NCBI GenBank assembly: GCA_900102235.1
Contig: FMVL01000007.1
Coordinates: 124,001 to 188,000 of the forward strand
Reading direction: 5' to 3'
Source: Lachnospiraceae bacterium XBB2008
GTDB taxonomy: Bacteria > Bacillota > Clostridia > Lachnospirales > Lachnospiraceae
DNA length: 64,000 bases
A program made the translations under genes and the position numbers. Within the stretch, counting starts at the first letter, position 1, and each line of letters starts with the position of its first letter. This document shows, one piece after another, positions 37,001 through 45,119 of the stretch. The notes beneath the pieces were generated by a model. That model worked only from the letters and a program-made list of their open reading frames with translations, searched no databases and was not told the origin of the DNA.

Positions 37001-37225
37001 CTCAAGCCTGTGAACATTGAGCGGCTCTATATATGTGACGTCCGCCGTCTCCGGATCTGTCATAATCGTGGCCGGATTCGAATTGACCAGCACTATCTCG
37101 TATCCGAGCTTTCTAAGCGCCTTACAAGCCTGAGTTCCGGAATAGTCGAACTCGCAGGCCTGGCCGATCACGATCGGACCGGAACCGATGATCAATACCT
37201 TGTTAATATCTGTTCTTTTTGGCAT
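34010..37225 (-). CDS. carB: carbamoyl-phosphate synthase large subunit
   Basis: 1071 residues, normal length. Two homologous ATP-grasp halves (about 1-400 and 545-935) synthesise carbamoyl phosphate, and a C-terminal MGS-like regulatory domain (about 940-1071) follows. Motifs: KVLIIGSGPIVIGQACEFDYSG, the second-half copy IMILGGGPNRIGQGIEFDY and VIEINPRTSRSSALASKATG. The small subunit carA is not adjacent. A good promoter lies directly upstream, and parE-parC-rsmD-coaD follow in close succession, so a pyrimidine/arginine enzyme may share a transcript with topoisomerase genes. Confidence 0.96.
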   Translation of the reverse strand: MPKRTDINKVLIIGSGPIVIGQACEFDYSGTQACKALRKLGYEIVLVNSNPATIMTDPETADVTYIEPLNVHRLEQIIAKERPDALLPNLGGQSGLNLCAELNKAGILDKYNVKVIGVQVDAIERGEDRIEFKNTMNELGIEMARSQVAYSVEEALSIAEELGYPVVLRPAYTMGGAGGGLVYNREELQTVCARGLQASIVGQVLVEESIIGWEELELEVVRDSEGNMITVCFIENIDPMGVHTGDSFCAAPMLTISQEVMDRLQEQAYKIVDKVQVIGGTNVQFAHDPVSDRIIVIEINPRTSRSSALASKATGFPIALVSAYLACGLTLKDITCGKYGTLDKYRPDGDYVVIKFARWAFEKFKGVEDKLGTQMRAVGEVMSIGKTYKEAFQKAIRSLETGRYGLGHAKNFDTLTKGELLKRLSAPSSERHFLMYEALRKGATVDEIYELTKVKKYFIEQMLELVQEEEELISGKGALPADDKLISAKKNGFSDKYLSQILEIPEADIRNRRMALGVNEVWEGVHVSGTENSAYYYSTYNGEDKDPVSGNKKIMILGGGPNRIGQGIEFDYCCVHAALALKKLGFETIIVNCNPETVSTDYDTSDKLYFEPLTLEDVLSIYNKEKPLGVIAQFGGQTPLNLASELEANGVKILGTPPSVIDLAEDRDQFRAMMDKLGIPMPESGMATTVEEAIEIAGRIGYPVMVRPSYVLGGRGMEVVYDDAAMSDYMQAAVGVTPDRPILIDRFLNHALECESDAISDGTHAFVPAVMEHIELAGVHSGDSACIIPSVHISPENLETIKEYTRKIAEEMHVEGLMNMQYAIENGKVFVLEANPRASRTVPLVSKVCNVRMVPIATDIITSHLTGRPSPVPELKEKTIPYYGVKEAAFPFNMFQEVDPVLGPEMRSTGEVLGLSHSYGEAFFKSQEGVQSPLPTEGTVLISVNRKDKNEVVEVARSFYEDGFNIVATEGTCNLIREAGIPVTRVNKLYEGRPNVSDMITNGDIDLVINSPVGKDSVHDDSYLRKAAIKARIPYITTIAAAMATADGIKYVKTHDAGEIKSLQALHEEIH

Positions 37226-37280
37226 AATCTTCTCTCCCTTATATATAAAAAATCACATAAACACCCAAAAATCCTTATAT

Positions 37281-37309
37281 ATAATACATTAAGTCGCGCC
37301 CGATATCAA
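37281..37309 (-). promoter_or_regulatory. promoter of the carB operon
   Basis: On the minus strand TTGATA (37309-37304) and TATTAT (37286-37281) with a 17-base spacer, in a strongly AT-rich gap (37226-37365). The leader of about 50 bases ends with GGGAG before carB. No PyrR-type attenuator is seen. Confidence 0.75.
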
Positions 37310-37365
37310 CTACATATAGTATGTTATTTTATAAATATACACTATATCTAGTTAACATAACCACT

Positions 37366-38127
37366 TCACTCCTCAAACGCACGATACAGATAGGCATTTC
37401 CGGCCTTTCCTATGCGGGCCACTATCCCTATCTCGTACAGTAACAGGAGTGTTTCACGGGCATGATCGATATGAATATGGGCATGTTGCGCAAGATCTCG
37501 CGCGGTAAACTCATACGGCAGATCTACCGGCAAAAGCTGAGCATAATCGCGGACATTATCCAGGATCACTTCATCATGGAGTTCAAGCGGGACACGATCG
37601 TATCTGTGAGACCCCACCTTGGGATTGTTCTTTCTCCTTTTACCGTCAAGGAGCCTGTACTCCTCGATATCGATAAGCGGAACGCGTATATGCAGATTGG
37701 GATCCTTAAGAAACGATCTGATCTTAAAGAATTCCGGAAGCGCATGATATACGCTTCCGGTAATATTTGATTTCCTCCGGCCGGATGTCTCACCGGTCTT
37801 GGGATCTATCCATATGAGCCACTTAAAGTGGGGATAGGGATAGATGAGATAAACCTGGTATTCGGGCAGAAAAGCCGCCAGTTTATCCCTCATATGTCCG
37901 AAGTTCCCGTTCTGGATCTCTATGATCTCTTCGCCGGTATAGATGTCGGCAATATAGTTACCTATGGGGACTTCATGAAAGTCCTCATCCGGCAGATAAT
38001 ACTGCTTCATCACGGCATGAACGGTCTTTTCCGCCAGGGTACCGAACCCGTGGGGATCATGAGATCCCGTAAGGACCTTGACCCGTGCCTCTTCAAATCT
38101 TCTGCGGTCTGCCGTATCGCTGATCAT
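37366..38127 (-). CDS. conserved hypothetical protein, possible PD-(D/E)XK nuclease-like fold with C-terminal winged helix
   Basis: 253 residues. The first half reads LAEKTVHAVMKQYY (Glu34), then NYIADIYTGEEIIEIQ with Asp61 and Glu70-Ile-Gln72, a spacing like D-(x)n-ExQ variants of PD-(D/E)XK nucleases, followed by a basic helix FGHMRDKLAAFL and strands YQVYLIYP and KWLIWID. The C-terminal third (about 180-253) resembles a winged helix (YEFTARDLAQHAHIHIDHARETLLLLYEIGIVARIG). I recall similar proteins scattered in Clostridia with no function. It is translated from TGATG at the clostripain stop, the last gene of the 20-kb run. Confidence 0.6.
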   Translation of the reverse strand: MISDTADRRRFEEARVKVLTGSHDPHGFGTLAEKTVHAVMKQYYLPDEDFHEVPIGNYIADIYTGEEIIEIQNGNFGHMRDKLAAFLPEYQVYLIYPYPHFKWLIWIDPKTGETSGRRKSNITGSVYHALPEFFKIRSFLKDPNLHIRVPLIDIEEYRLLDGKRRKNNPKVGSHRYDRVPLELHDEVILDNVRDYAQLLPVDLPYEFTARDLAQHAHIHIDHARETLLLLYEIGIVARIGKAGNAYLYRAFEE

Positions 38128-40670
38128 CAGTCAACAAACACCATGGGTGTCCAGTACTCATGATCGTAGATATCGGTAAATCTGTACGCGATGAGCAAGG
38201 TGGCATCATCGATCGTCAGATCGCTTACCGTAAGATCCTCTGTTACGGTGATCTCTTCGCCGAACAGATACGAATCGTCATATTTGAGGTCATAATCGTA
38301 ATAATCGCATACAAACTGGATCTTATCGCCTACGTTCAATCCTATGGTGCTCTTTGCAACCGCCTGGGAAGGATCGGAATCGGCATGATCATAATCGGTG
38401 ACAGCGCCTGCAACATATCCGTTAGGATTCTCATCATCAAATACGATGAGGAGCTTGGATCTGACGCCGTTCAACAGTATGGGAGCATATCCGGTTATGG
38501 TATAGCTGTCACCGTCTTCCTCGGTGTCCAGATGATAATAAGGCATTATCTGACCGTTAAGGCCAAGCCATGCACCCGACATGTCTGCGATCATGTCATC
38601 GCCGTCATATTCATAAACGTTATCAAGACCGAGATCGATATATCCCGAGCCGTCATCCAGGAACATGTTGAGGTCTACTCCCTCAATAAGATCCCACTGA
38701 TCATGAGCTATGCTTATGCGCTTTTCTCCGCCGGGAGCATCCTTCCACCGGAGTGCGGATGCATCGAACATGTTAAGAGCTATATACTCTGCCGCATAAT
38801 CATCGGAGAAACTCTTTTCGTCATAGTATCCGGTATTGCTCTGATCAAGAGCTGCATCACCGGGCACGCTCCTGGCTGACAGGAATGACCCGAGGAGAGC
38901 TCCGATCATATCGGATGAACCGCCTCCGTATGAATAGCCCGACGAACTGGTTCCGGCAAGACTCGAGAAAAGATCATATCCGCTTCCGGCTGCGACATTA
39001 CCCGCAGTCTGCATGGATGCCGCGTCATTGATGCATGTGATATAACTCTTATCCATTCCGATCTTGTCAAATGTAGAAGTAGCCTGTCTCACAAGTCTTC
39101 TCTGATGGCAGGGGAAATACATGGCCAGACCGTTCGCATGATTTATGTTGGACGAAGAACGTGAATACTTGACCGAAGCCCTGACGGCATCCGCAAGTTC
39201 ACGGCCTTCCGTCGTATTGATCCTCATGGCCAGATCGATAAGGTCAACCTGGTCTATACCGCTCTGCTGACCGAATTCCTTGGAAGCCTGTCTTGCATCC
39301 GCAACTTTTCTGTACTCGTCATGTGAGATCATATCGGATACGGATGTTGAAAAAGCAGCCAGCTTGTCGGGAACGGTATCGGAAAACTCCGCCAGATCCA
39401 CGATCGACAATGTAGTCTTCTGTCCGCGTGCCTGTGAAGAACAAGCATAAGTAAAGTCATCTATGATGTTCCTGCCGACTTCGATCGTAGGCATGGAAGG
39501 ATCCTGTGCAAGCTTCGTTACCCAGTTGGTGTAATACCAGCCTATACCGGGTTCGGTTTCCTCCGAAGCTATCATATAATCCGCATGACGGTTGAGCATG
39601 ATAGCATTCTCGGCAGTAGCCATGAGGCAGGCATCGAATCCGATGAAATCAAAGTCCACTCCGCCGTCATTCAGAGCCTTGTCTATCTCGGAAAGATCCA
39701 TCGTGTCACCGTCGCGCATCTTCTCGTCATATCCGTATCCGGATACGCTTCCTCCGCCGTGATCCCAGAAGATCAGTTCGTTACGGTTAGCGGGGAAGTT
39801 CTTGGCACAATAACGTATGAACGCTGACAATGTGGCCGGATCGGTCATCGGCTTTGAACCGTCATCATCGACAAGCCTCTTCATTCCGCCGTTGGAGATC
39901 AGATAGATCTGATTGGCCTTATTGCTTATGCCCTGTGTCTTCCATGCGCGGCATCCTCCGGTATATACGATGATGTTCATGTTATCGGAGAGTCTGCCCT
40001 TTGCCATCTCGGCCAGGTCATTGGAAGCCATGCCGTTCTTGGACTCGAGGTCCGTACCGCACAGATATACCATGACAGTGACCATATCGCTGCCATCGCC
40101 CTTGATCACGGTACGTTTGTCTCTTGCACCGGATGATACCGAAGTATCAAGTGACGGACCTGATGACGCTGCCGAAGCGGTCGGAGCGACCATCTCGGGC
40201 TCCGTAGTATACACGGAATCCGTATATATTCCCATGTCACCGTATGAGCCGCTGACGAGTGAGGATATGAGCGAAGACGCCGATGAAGATCCTGAGGAGC
40301 TTCCGCCCATCAGATCATCCAAGCTGGTCGTATTCTGAGTCTGTTGCGGCTCGGTATATGAGGAATCATCATAATATGACGAATCATCCGATCCGCCTCC
40401 TCTGAACATAAAGTACAGAATAAGTATGACTACGATTATTCCGATACCGCCTCCGCCTCTCTTTACAGCCCTGCTGGGTCCCGAACTCGGTGGACGGTTA
40501 TTGGAATAATTCGGACCGGATCCGCCCGGATGACTCGCGGGATGAGATCCTCCCGAATGCGTTCCCGCATTTCCAACGGGACCGCTTCCTAAACCGCTTC
40601 CTTTCTTATATGCACCGGATCCGCTTCCGGTCACATTTCTTTGTCTACCTCTGGGTTTGTTATCAGGCAT
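38127..40670 (-). CDS. clostripain-family (C11) cysteine peptidase, membrane-anchored
   Basis: 847 residues. The N-terminus is a Gly/Ser/Pro-rich basic segment, then one helix at 74-89 (GGIGIIVVILILYFMF), then a Ser/Thr-rich spacer. The C11 domain begins near 195 (VTVMVYLCGTDLESKNGMASNDL); the catalytic His304 is in FWDHGGG and Cys348 in FDACLMA. A beta-rich region (about 620-847) ends the protein. Such peptidases cut after Arg or Lys outside the cell. The Gly/Ser-rich cytoplasmic segment is unusual. The start overlaps the HD-GYP gene by 8 bases and the stop overlaps the next gene. Confidence 0.87.
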   Translation of the reverse strand: MPDNKPRGRQRNVTGSGSGAYKKGSGLGSGPVGNAGTHSGGSHPASHPGGSGPNYSNNRPPSSGPSRAVKRGGGGIGIIVVILILYFMFRGGGSDDSSYYDDSSYTEPQQTQNTTSLDDLMGGSSSGSSSASSLISSLVSGSYGDMGIYTDSVYTTEPEMVAPTASAASSGPSLDTSVSSGARDKRTVIKGDGSDMVTVMVYLCGTDLESKNGMASNDLAEMAKGRLSDNMNIIVYTGGCRAWKTQGISNKANQIYLISNGGMKRLVDDDGSKPMTDPATLSAFIRYCAKNFPANRNELIFWDHGGGSVSGYGYDEKMRDGDTMDLSEIDKALNDGGVDFDFIGFDACLMATAENAIMLNRHADYMIASEETEPGIGWYYTNWVTKLAQDPSMPTIEVGRNIIDDFTYACSSQARGQKTTLSIVDLAEFSDTVPDKLAAFSTSVSDMISHDEYRKVADARQASKEFGQQSGIDQVDLIDLAMRINTTEGRELADAVRASVKYSRSSSNINHANGLAMYFPCHQRRLVRQATSTFDKIGMDKSYITCINDAASMQTAGNVAAGSGYDLFSSLAGTSSSGYSYGGGSSDMIGALLGSFLSARSVPGDAALDQSNTGYYDEKSFSDDYAAEYIALNMFDASALRWKDAPGGEKRISIAHDQWDLIEGVDLNMFLDDGSGYIDLGLDNVYEYDGDDMIADMSGAWLGLNGQIMPYYHLDTEEDGDSYTITGYAPILLNGVRSKLLIVFDDENPNGYVAGAVTDYDHADSDPSQAVAKSTIGLNVGDKIQFVCDYYDYDLKYDDSYLFGEEITVTEDLTVSDLTIDDATLLIAYRFTDIYDHEYWTPMVFVD

Positions 40671-41529
40671 TGTTTACTTCCTCCGAGAAATTTCTTATTC
40701 CCTGTCCTAACATGGACTCATGCGCCACGCTTATCTGCCTTGCCTCTTCAGCGCTTTCCATGAATATTTCGGCTATCTGCGGGTCAAACTGTGTTCCCGC
40801 GCCTTCTCTTATGATATCCATGGCTTTTTCAAATGTAAATGGCTCCTTGTAACTTCTCTTGGAAACAAGAGCGTCAAATACATCCGCAACCGCCATGACT
40901 CTGGCCGATAAAGGTATTTCTTCGCCGGCTATCCCGCGCGGATAACCTGATCCGTCCCATCTCTCGTGATGATAGGTTGCCAGGTTCTTGGCCTCTTTCA
41001 GATATCCGCTCGCGGAAACTAAGGACATCGCACTGGCTATGATCTGGTTACCAGCCGTAGTATGGCTCTTCATTATGGCAAACTCTTCATCAGTCAGCTT
41101 TCCGGGTTTGTTCAATATCACATCGGAAACCATGATCTTGCCGACATCATGAAGAGGCGCCGAGTTAACGACATCGGCTATATACTCATCGGTAAGCTTA
41201 TCGGGATACAGACCTTTTTCCTTCATCTTCTGCATGATTAGCCGTACATAAGCGGCGGTCTTTCGCACATGGTCTCCGGTATTCTTATCCCGGCTCTCGA
41301 CAAGGTCCGCCAGAACATAGATCAGACCGTTCTGCATATGAGCGATCTCTTCGCCCTTTGCCTCAACATCTTCAAGATATCCTACCGTCTCCGCTATGGT
41401 CTTGGACAGCGATTCGTACAGATTCTCGATCTCGTCTCCGGTAGATATGGCCAGATGCTGGAGTCTCTCAACGCTTATCTCCCTGGCTTCCTCACTGTCA
41501 TATGCGAATTTCCTGGCCGACATGGTCAT
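40663..41529 (-). CDS. HD-GYP domain, C-terminal part of a frameshifted membrane sensor
   Basis: 288 residues from the first ATG of this frame. A coiled segment (about 20-65) is followed by an HD-GYP phosphodiesterase domain: His127-Asp128 in SAPLHDVGKI and HHERWDGSGYP at 187-197. Such domains usually cut cyclic di-GMP. The codons upstream of the ATG read IAA in this frame and join directly to the end of the membrane part in the other frame (VDYHLIYP). So this is almost certainly the 3' half of one gene with the 41498-42829 frame, separated by a one-base shift near 41540. Confidence 0.8.
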   Translation of the reverse strand: MTMSARKFAYDSEEAREISVERLQHLAISTGDEIENLYESLSKTIAETVGYLEDVEAKGEEIAHMQNGLIYVLADLVESRDKNTGDHVRKTAAYVRLIMQKMKEKGLYPDKLTDEYIADVVNSAPLHDVGKIMVSDVILNKPGKLTDEEFAIMKSHTTAGNQIIASAMSLVSASGYLKEAKNLATYHHERWDGSGYPRGIAGEEIPLSARVMAVADVFDALVSKRSYKEPFTFEKAMDIIREGAGTQFDPQIAEIFMESAEEARQISVAHESMLGQGIRNFSEEVNNA

Positions 41530-42829
41530 CGCTGCGATCGGGATAGATCAGATGATAATCGACAAGCCATATGCACAATGCAAGTATGAATATATAGAAA
41601 CCCATAAACAGTGAAAAGACCTTGGTCATGTAATTTAAGCTCGAAAGTCTGATCTCTTCGACCTTGATATCGGCGGCCGCGTAGCATACGCATTCGCCCT
41701 CCGAATTGATTATGGGCTCAAATACGGTAAGGAGCTGTCCGTACATCGTATCGTCCATCAGCGGTTCGATCTCCTGCCCGCTCAAAAGGGCATTCTTATA
41801 CGGAAGCAGATACTCTTCGATCTCTATGACATCACCGGGATCCTGAGCTTTTACCTCGGGAGTATCCAGATCGAAAACCACATGGACTCCGTCATCCATG
41901 AACTTATATACATATATGAACTCTATATCGGGATTACCTCTGCGGATGCTCTCAAGCCGGTTTTCGACCATCCTGTATGCCGGTGCCGAGCGGTCCATCT
42001 CCATATATTCGTCTATCCTCTCGGCATCCACTAGATCGGCCGCGAGTTTTGCGGCGCTCCGGCAAGTGTAGGTATACTGCTCTCTGGCGAAGTTCTGGTA
42101 AAGGATATAACTGATGATCGTGGTGACCACCGCTACACAGAACATGATGACCGATATGATGGTTATGATCTTGGCCCTGAGGGAAAAAGATCTGGTCGCA
42201 TTTTTTCTTGCTTTGAGGCGTGCCTCCTCGGACAAAGGAGCCTGCCTCCAGCCGGTAAGCCATAAATTGGGCCTGATATCTTCGGGGATGAGCCTGATGA
42301 GAAAAAAGACAAGGATCACGGTAATAGCCTTATCTATCAGATCGATGACTATATCGGATACCATCTGGGCCCAGAACACATTCAGGGTCCCGTTGTCCAG
42401 AAGTGCCCTCGCAAAAGGAGCAGAGATCCCTTCTCCCATCCCGTATCCGTAGAGCAGGAAAGTCAGGATCGATCCGAGGACTCCGCCTATAAAAGCAAAT
42501 ACAGGTATCGTAAGAAGTGCTTTCGTAAACTTCTTAAAATATCCTTTCATCCCGAGGTAAGAGCCCATGGCGGCTATCATCGTCGACAGCACAACATAGT
42601 AGGCGTTACCGGGATTACCCTGCATATTTATGATGTTATTAAGATAACCTACAAATATTCCGGGCAGATATCCGCCCAGAACCGCAGCAAGAAGCGTACC
42701 GACATTATCAAGATAAAGCGGTATGTGAAAATACGAAGCTGTTCTCGGCAGCACAAAATTGATAACTACCGCAGCGCCAAAGAACGCCAGTTGAAATAAG
42801 AAGTACTTCCGGGCTTTAGTTTCTGTCAT
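41498..42829 (-). CDS. membrane sensor domain, N-terminal part of the frameshifted HD-GYP protein
   Basis: 443 residues, of which the last 13 or so (DRSDDHVGQEIRI) are out-of-frame reading. The N-terminal half holds about 6 membrane helices resembling an ECF-transporter S-component-like domain (LDNVGTLLAAVLGGYLPGIFVGYLNN). A further helix (about 215-238), an extracytoplasmic sensor loop (about 240-395) and a last helix (VFSLFMGFYIFILALCIWLV) complete it. Joined to the HD-GYP frame the protein would have about 725 residues. It starts at an ATGA overlap with the U32-like gene. Confidence 0.78.
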   Translation of the reverse strand: MTETKARKYFLFQLAFFGAAVVINFVLPRTASYFHIPLYLDNVGTLLAAVLGGYLPGIFVGYLNNIINMQGNPGNAYYVVLSTMIAAMGSYLGMKGYFKKFTKALLTIPVFAFIGGVLGSILTFLLYGYGMGEGISAPFARALLDNGTLNVFWAQMVSDIVIDLIDKAITVILVFFLIRLIPEDIRPNLWLTGWRQAPLSEEARLKARKNATRSFSLRAKIITIISVIMFCVAVVTTIISYILYQNFAREQYTYTCRSAAKLAADLVDAERIDEYMEMDRSAPAYRMVENRLESIRRGNPDIEFIYVYKFMDDGVHVVFDLDTPEVKAQDPGDVIEIEEYLLPYKNALLSGQEIEPLMDDTMYGQLLTVFEPIINSEGECVCYAAADIKVEEIRLSSLNYMTKVFSLFMGFYIFILALCIWLVDYHLIYPDRSDDHVGQEIRI

Positions 42830-43722
42830 CTCTTAATCCCGAATCTGGTCAGATCCTTTTCTACCCTGGTCCTTAACTCATCACGGTATTCCTCTTTGAC
42901 CAGATAATAGATATATGAATCGAGGACCATATCCTGAGGCAGTCCCCGACCGACTAATTTAAAATTATTATACCCCCATTTATCGGCATACGCACGCACG
43001 TCATCTGCCGAAATGAATGCAGGTCTCTTCATGCATTCTGAAAAAGAGGGTTTCTTCGTCTTGTTCGGGCAATCGTAAGGAGCGCCCTTTTCAAACTTAA
43101 GCTGCATCAGGGATTCATCCCTGTAATGGTCCTTACGTCTCGGGCAGTTGGGAAAGCATATCTCATCCGCAAGGATCTCGATCCTTTCTGCAAAAGGAGC
43201 AAGTTCATCGAGGACCTTCTCATCATGATTTAAGTCATAATCCAGAACTACCAGATAGTAGTCCTTCTCAAGTTCGGCTTTTACGTCATCCAGACCTGTC
43301 AGTCTCTTGGTCGTAGACGATATGTACTTAAAATCGGGGTATGTTTTACGAAGATACTCTTCGAGAACAGGTGTATTTACAAGTACCTGGTTCTTTCCGT
43401 TGTTTGCAGTCTCCATTATGAGATTGCAATATGTGTCGTTTAAATGCTTTTCTTCGATCAGCGAATTCGTCCATGTGAAACGCACAGGGACTCCCAGATC
43501 ATTGTATGTCTTAATGATCTTCGCCATATCGCCGTGGCTCATGATGCCGAACACTGCCCTGCCGCCGTTCCAGATAGCACCGGGAAACGTGCCATACACG
43601 CTTCCCGGTCTGTATCCGTCCCGAAACTTATCGGGGTATTCGTTCATCATATGTATGATCACCTGGTTTAAGTAAAAGAATACCGAAAAACCGGGCAGAT
43701 GCCAGAATATCTCTTTGCTCAT
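42826..43722 (-). CDS. U32-like Cys-motif protein, paralogue A
   Basis: 298 residues from the ATG at 43722 (SD AAAGGTG, 5 bases). It starts HLPGFSVFF, then FRDG (34-36), WNGGR (51-55) and NNGKNQVLVNTPVLEEYLRKTYP. The Cys pattern C189-x3-C193-x-RR-x2-H199, with Cys218 and Cys230 and then YNNFKLVGRG, resembles the four-Cys 4Fe-4S region of U32-peptidase/UbiV-type proteins. It has a paralogue at 47154-48125 on the other side of two xylan genes. O2-independent hydroxylation or another Fe-S role is possible, but the substrate is unknown. It is read 19 bases after the carboxylesterase. Longer frames overlap that gene. Confidence 0.6.
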   Translation of the reverse strand: MSKEIFWHLPGFSVFFYLNQVIIHMMNEYPDKFRDGYRPGSVYGTFPGAIWNGGRAVFGIMSHGDMAKIIKTYNDLGVPVRFTWTNSLIEEKHLNDTYCNLIMETANNGKNQVLVNTPVLEEYLRKTYPDFKYISSTTKRLTGLDDVKAELEKDYYLVVLDYDLNHDEKVLDELAPFAERIEILADEICFPNCPRRKDHYRDESLMQLKFEKGAPYDCPNKTKKPSFSECMKRPAFISADDVRAYADKWGYNNFKLVGRGLPQDMVLDSYIYYLVKEEYRDELRTRVEKDLTRFGIKR

Positions 43723-43741
43723 ATACGCACCTTTATTTTGT

Positions 43742-45085
43742 TCACTCTGCCTTGGCACCTTCAGAGGTAAAGTGCATCTCTACAGGCTTATCCGCGGTAT
43801 ATACAGGCCATAAAGGCATGTCCGTACCGTCGGCGTCTTTGCCGTTGGGATCACCGGTCTTGATGAAGTTTGCAAAATAGTTGCACATCTGTCTTGCAAG
43901 GTCGTAGTGATATCCCTTATAAGGTCTCCAGCACTTGCCTATGGATTCAAAGAAGAACCAAAGGTCACAAGAGTGGAAGCATCCGGGATCGTCCCATCCG
44001 GGTATATCGGGCATGAAATTGTAATAATACATGGGCTTATCCGCGCCGTTAGCCTGTGCTTCAGCAAAAGCATTCTTTACGGATCTTTCAACGGTATTTA
44101 CTCCGTCAACCACGAATTCATCATGAGTACATCCGCTTATGACAGGGATCGGAGCCGACTTTCCTTCCTTAAACTTTTTCAGGCCGTATTCTTTAACGAT
44201 AGTTCCGTCTATGATCGGGAAGAATCTCGGATTGTCTTTTACGTATTCGGCATATCTGTCCCTGATATCAAAAGCATCGAGTTCTCTTGCTTCACTCAGA
44301 GACTTAACTCCGAGATAATCAAAGAAAGCCTTTCCTGCCTCCTCAGCCGCTTTAAGATCCTGAGGATTGAATATATTCTCACTGGGATCGGCAGGTTCGA
44401 TCATACCGCTCAATATAACCGCACGCTTGATGATATCAAAGTTATCTTCACAGGCGATCTGAGCCAGAGTGCTTCCGCCGCCTGCAGACTGTCCCGCTAT
44501 CGTGATCTGATCGGGATCTCCGCCGAAGTTCGCGATATTTCTCTGAACCCATCTGAGTCCTGCCTGCTGATCGAGAAGGCCGAAGTTGCCGGGATAGTCA
44601 CCGGCCTCAGCAGTGATCTCGGGATGAGAAAGGAAACCTATGGCACCAAGTCTGTAATTGACGTTTACCACGACAATCCCTCTCCTTGCCAGTCTCTCTC
44701 CGTCAAATTCCATCTCAGCCGTATATCCCCACTGGAATCCGCCTCCGAATATCCATACAAGAACCGGAAGCTTCTCATCAGCGGCATTGGCGGGAGTCCA
44801 TACATTGAGATAAAGGCAATCCTCATCCATCGGGATATCCTTATCCACATGCCACTCGCGATTATACAGGTTATCACCCACACCGGGCTGATCCTGGATC
44901 GAAATGGGGCCGAATGTATAGCATTCTCTGACTCCGTCCCAGTCCGCAGCCGGCTGGGGTGCTCTCCACCTGTTTTCTCCTACGGGAGGAGCAGCAAACG
45001 GAATGCCTCTGTATATCGTAACTCTGGGATCGGCACCGGGGATCCCTCTTACTTTTCCGTTTTCGGTTTTAGTTTCTCTGAGCAT
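43742..45085 (-). CDS. type B carboxylesterase (alpha/beta hydrolase)
   Basis: 447 residues. The carboxylesterase signatures are IYRGIPFAAPPVGENRW (near 25), EDCLYLNVWTP, the oxyanion-hole IFGGGFQWG and the nucleophile loop ITIAGQSAGGGST; acid and His should lie in the C-terminal half (GCTHDEF and CFHSCDLWFFF). There is no signal peptide, so it is cytoplasmic. It sits behind a GH120 xylosidase, so it may remove acetyl or other esters from imported xylo-oligosaccharides; this is inferred. SD AAGGAGGT is ideal. Confidence 0.87.
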   Translation of the reverse strand: MLRETKTENGKVRGIPGADPRVTIYRGIPFAAPPVGENRWRAPQPAADWDGVRECYTFGPISIQDQPGVGDNLYNREWHVDKDIPMDEDCLYLNVWTPANAADEKLPVLVWIFGGGFQWGYTAEMEFDGERLARRGIVVVNVNYRLGAIGFLSHPEITAEAGDYPGNFGLLDQQAGLRWVQRNIANFGGDPDQITIAGQSAGGGSTLAQIACEDNFDIIKRAVILSGMIEPADPSENIFNPQDLKAAEEAGKAFFDYLGVKSLSEARELDAFDIRDRYAEYVKDNPRFFPIIDGTIVKEYGLKKFKEGKSAPIPVISGCTHDEFVVDGVNTVERSVKNAFAEAQANGADKPMYYYNFMPDIPGWDDPGCFHSCDLWFFFESIGKCWRPYKGYHYDLARQMCNYFANFIKTGDPNGKDADGTDMPLWPVYTADKPVEMHFTSEGAKAE

Positions 45086-45119
45086 TTTTTAGTACCTCCT
45101 TATTCCGGTCTGATCAGAC

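Noticed and set aside
36497-37351. Plus-strand frame of 284 codons opposite the carB start, running into its promoter
   Set aside because: It crosses the carB promoter and lies opposite conserved ATP-grasp coding sequence; no supporting start signal.
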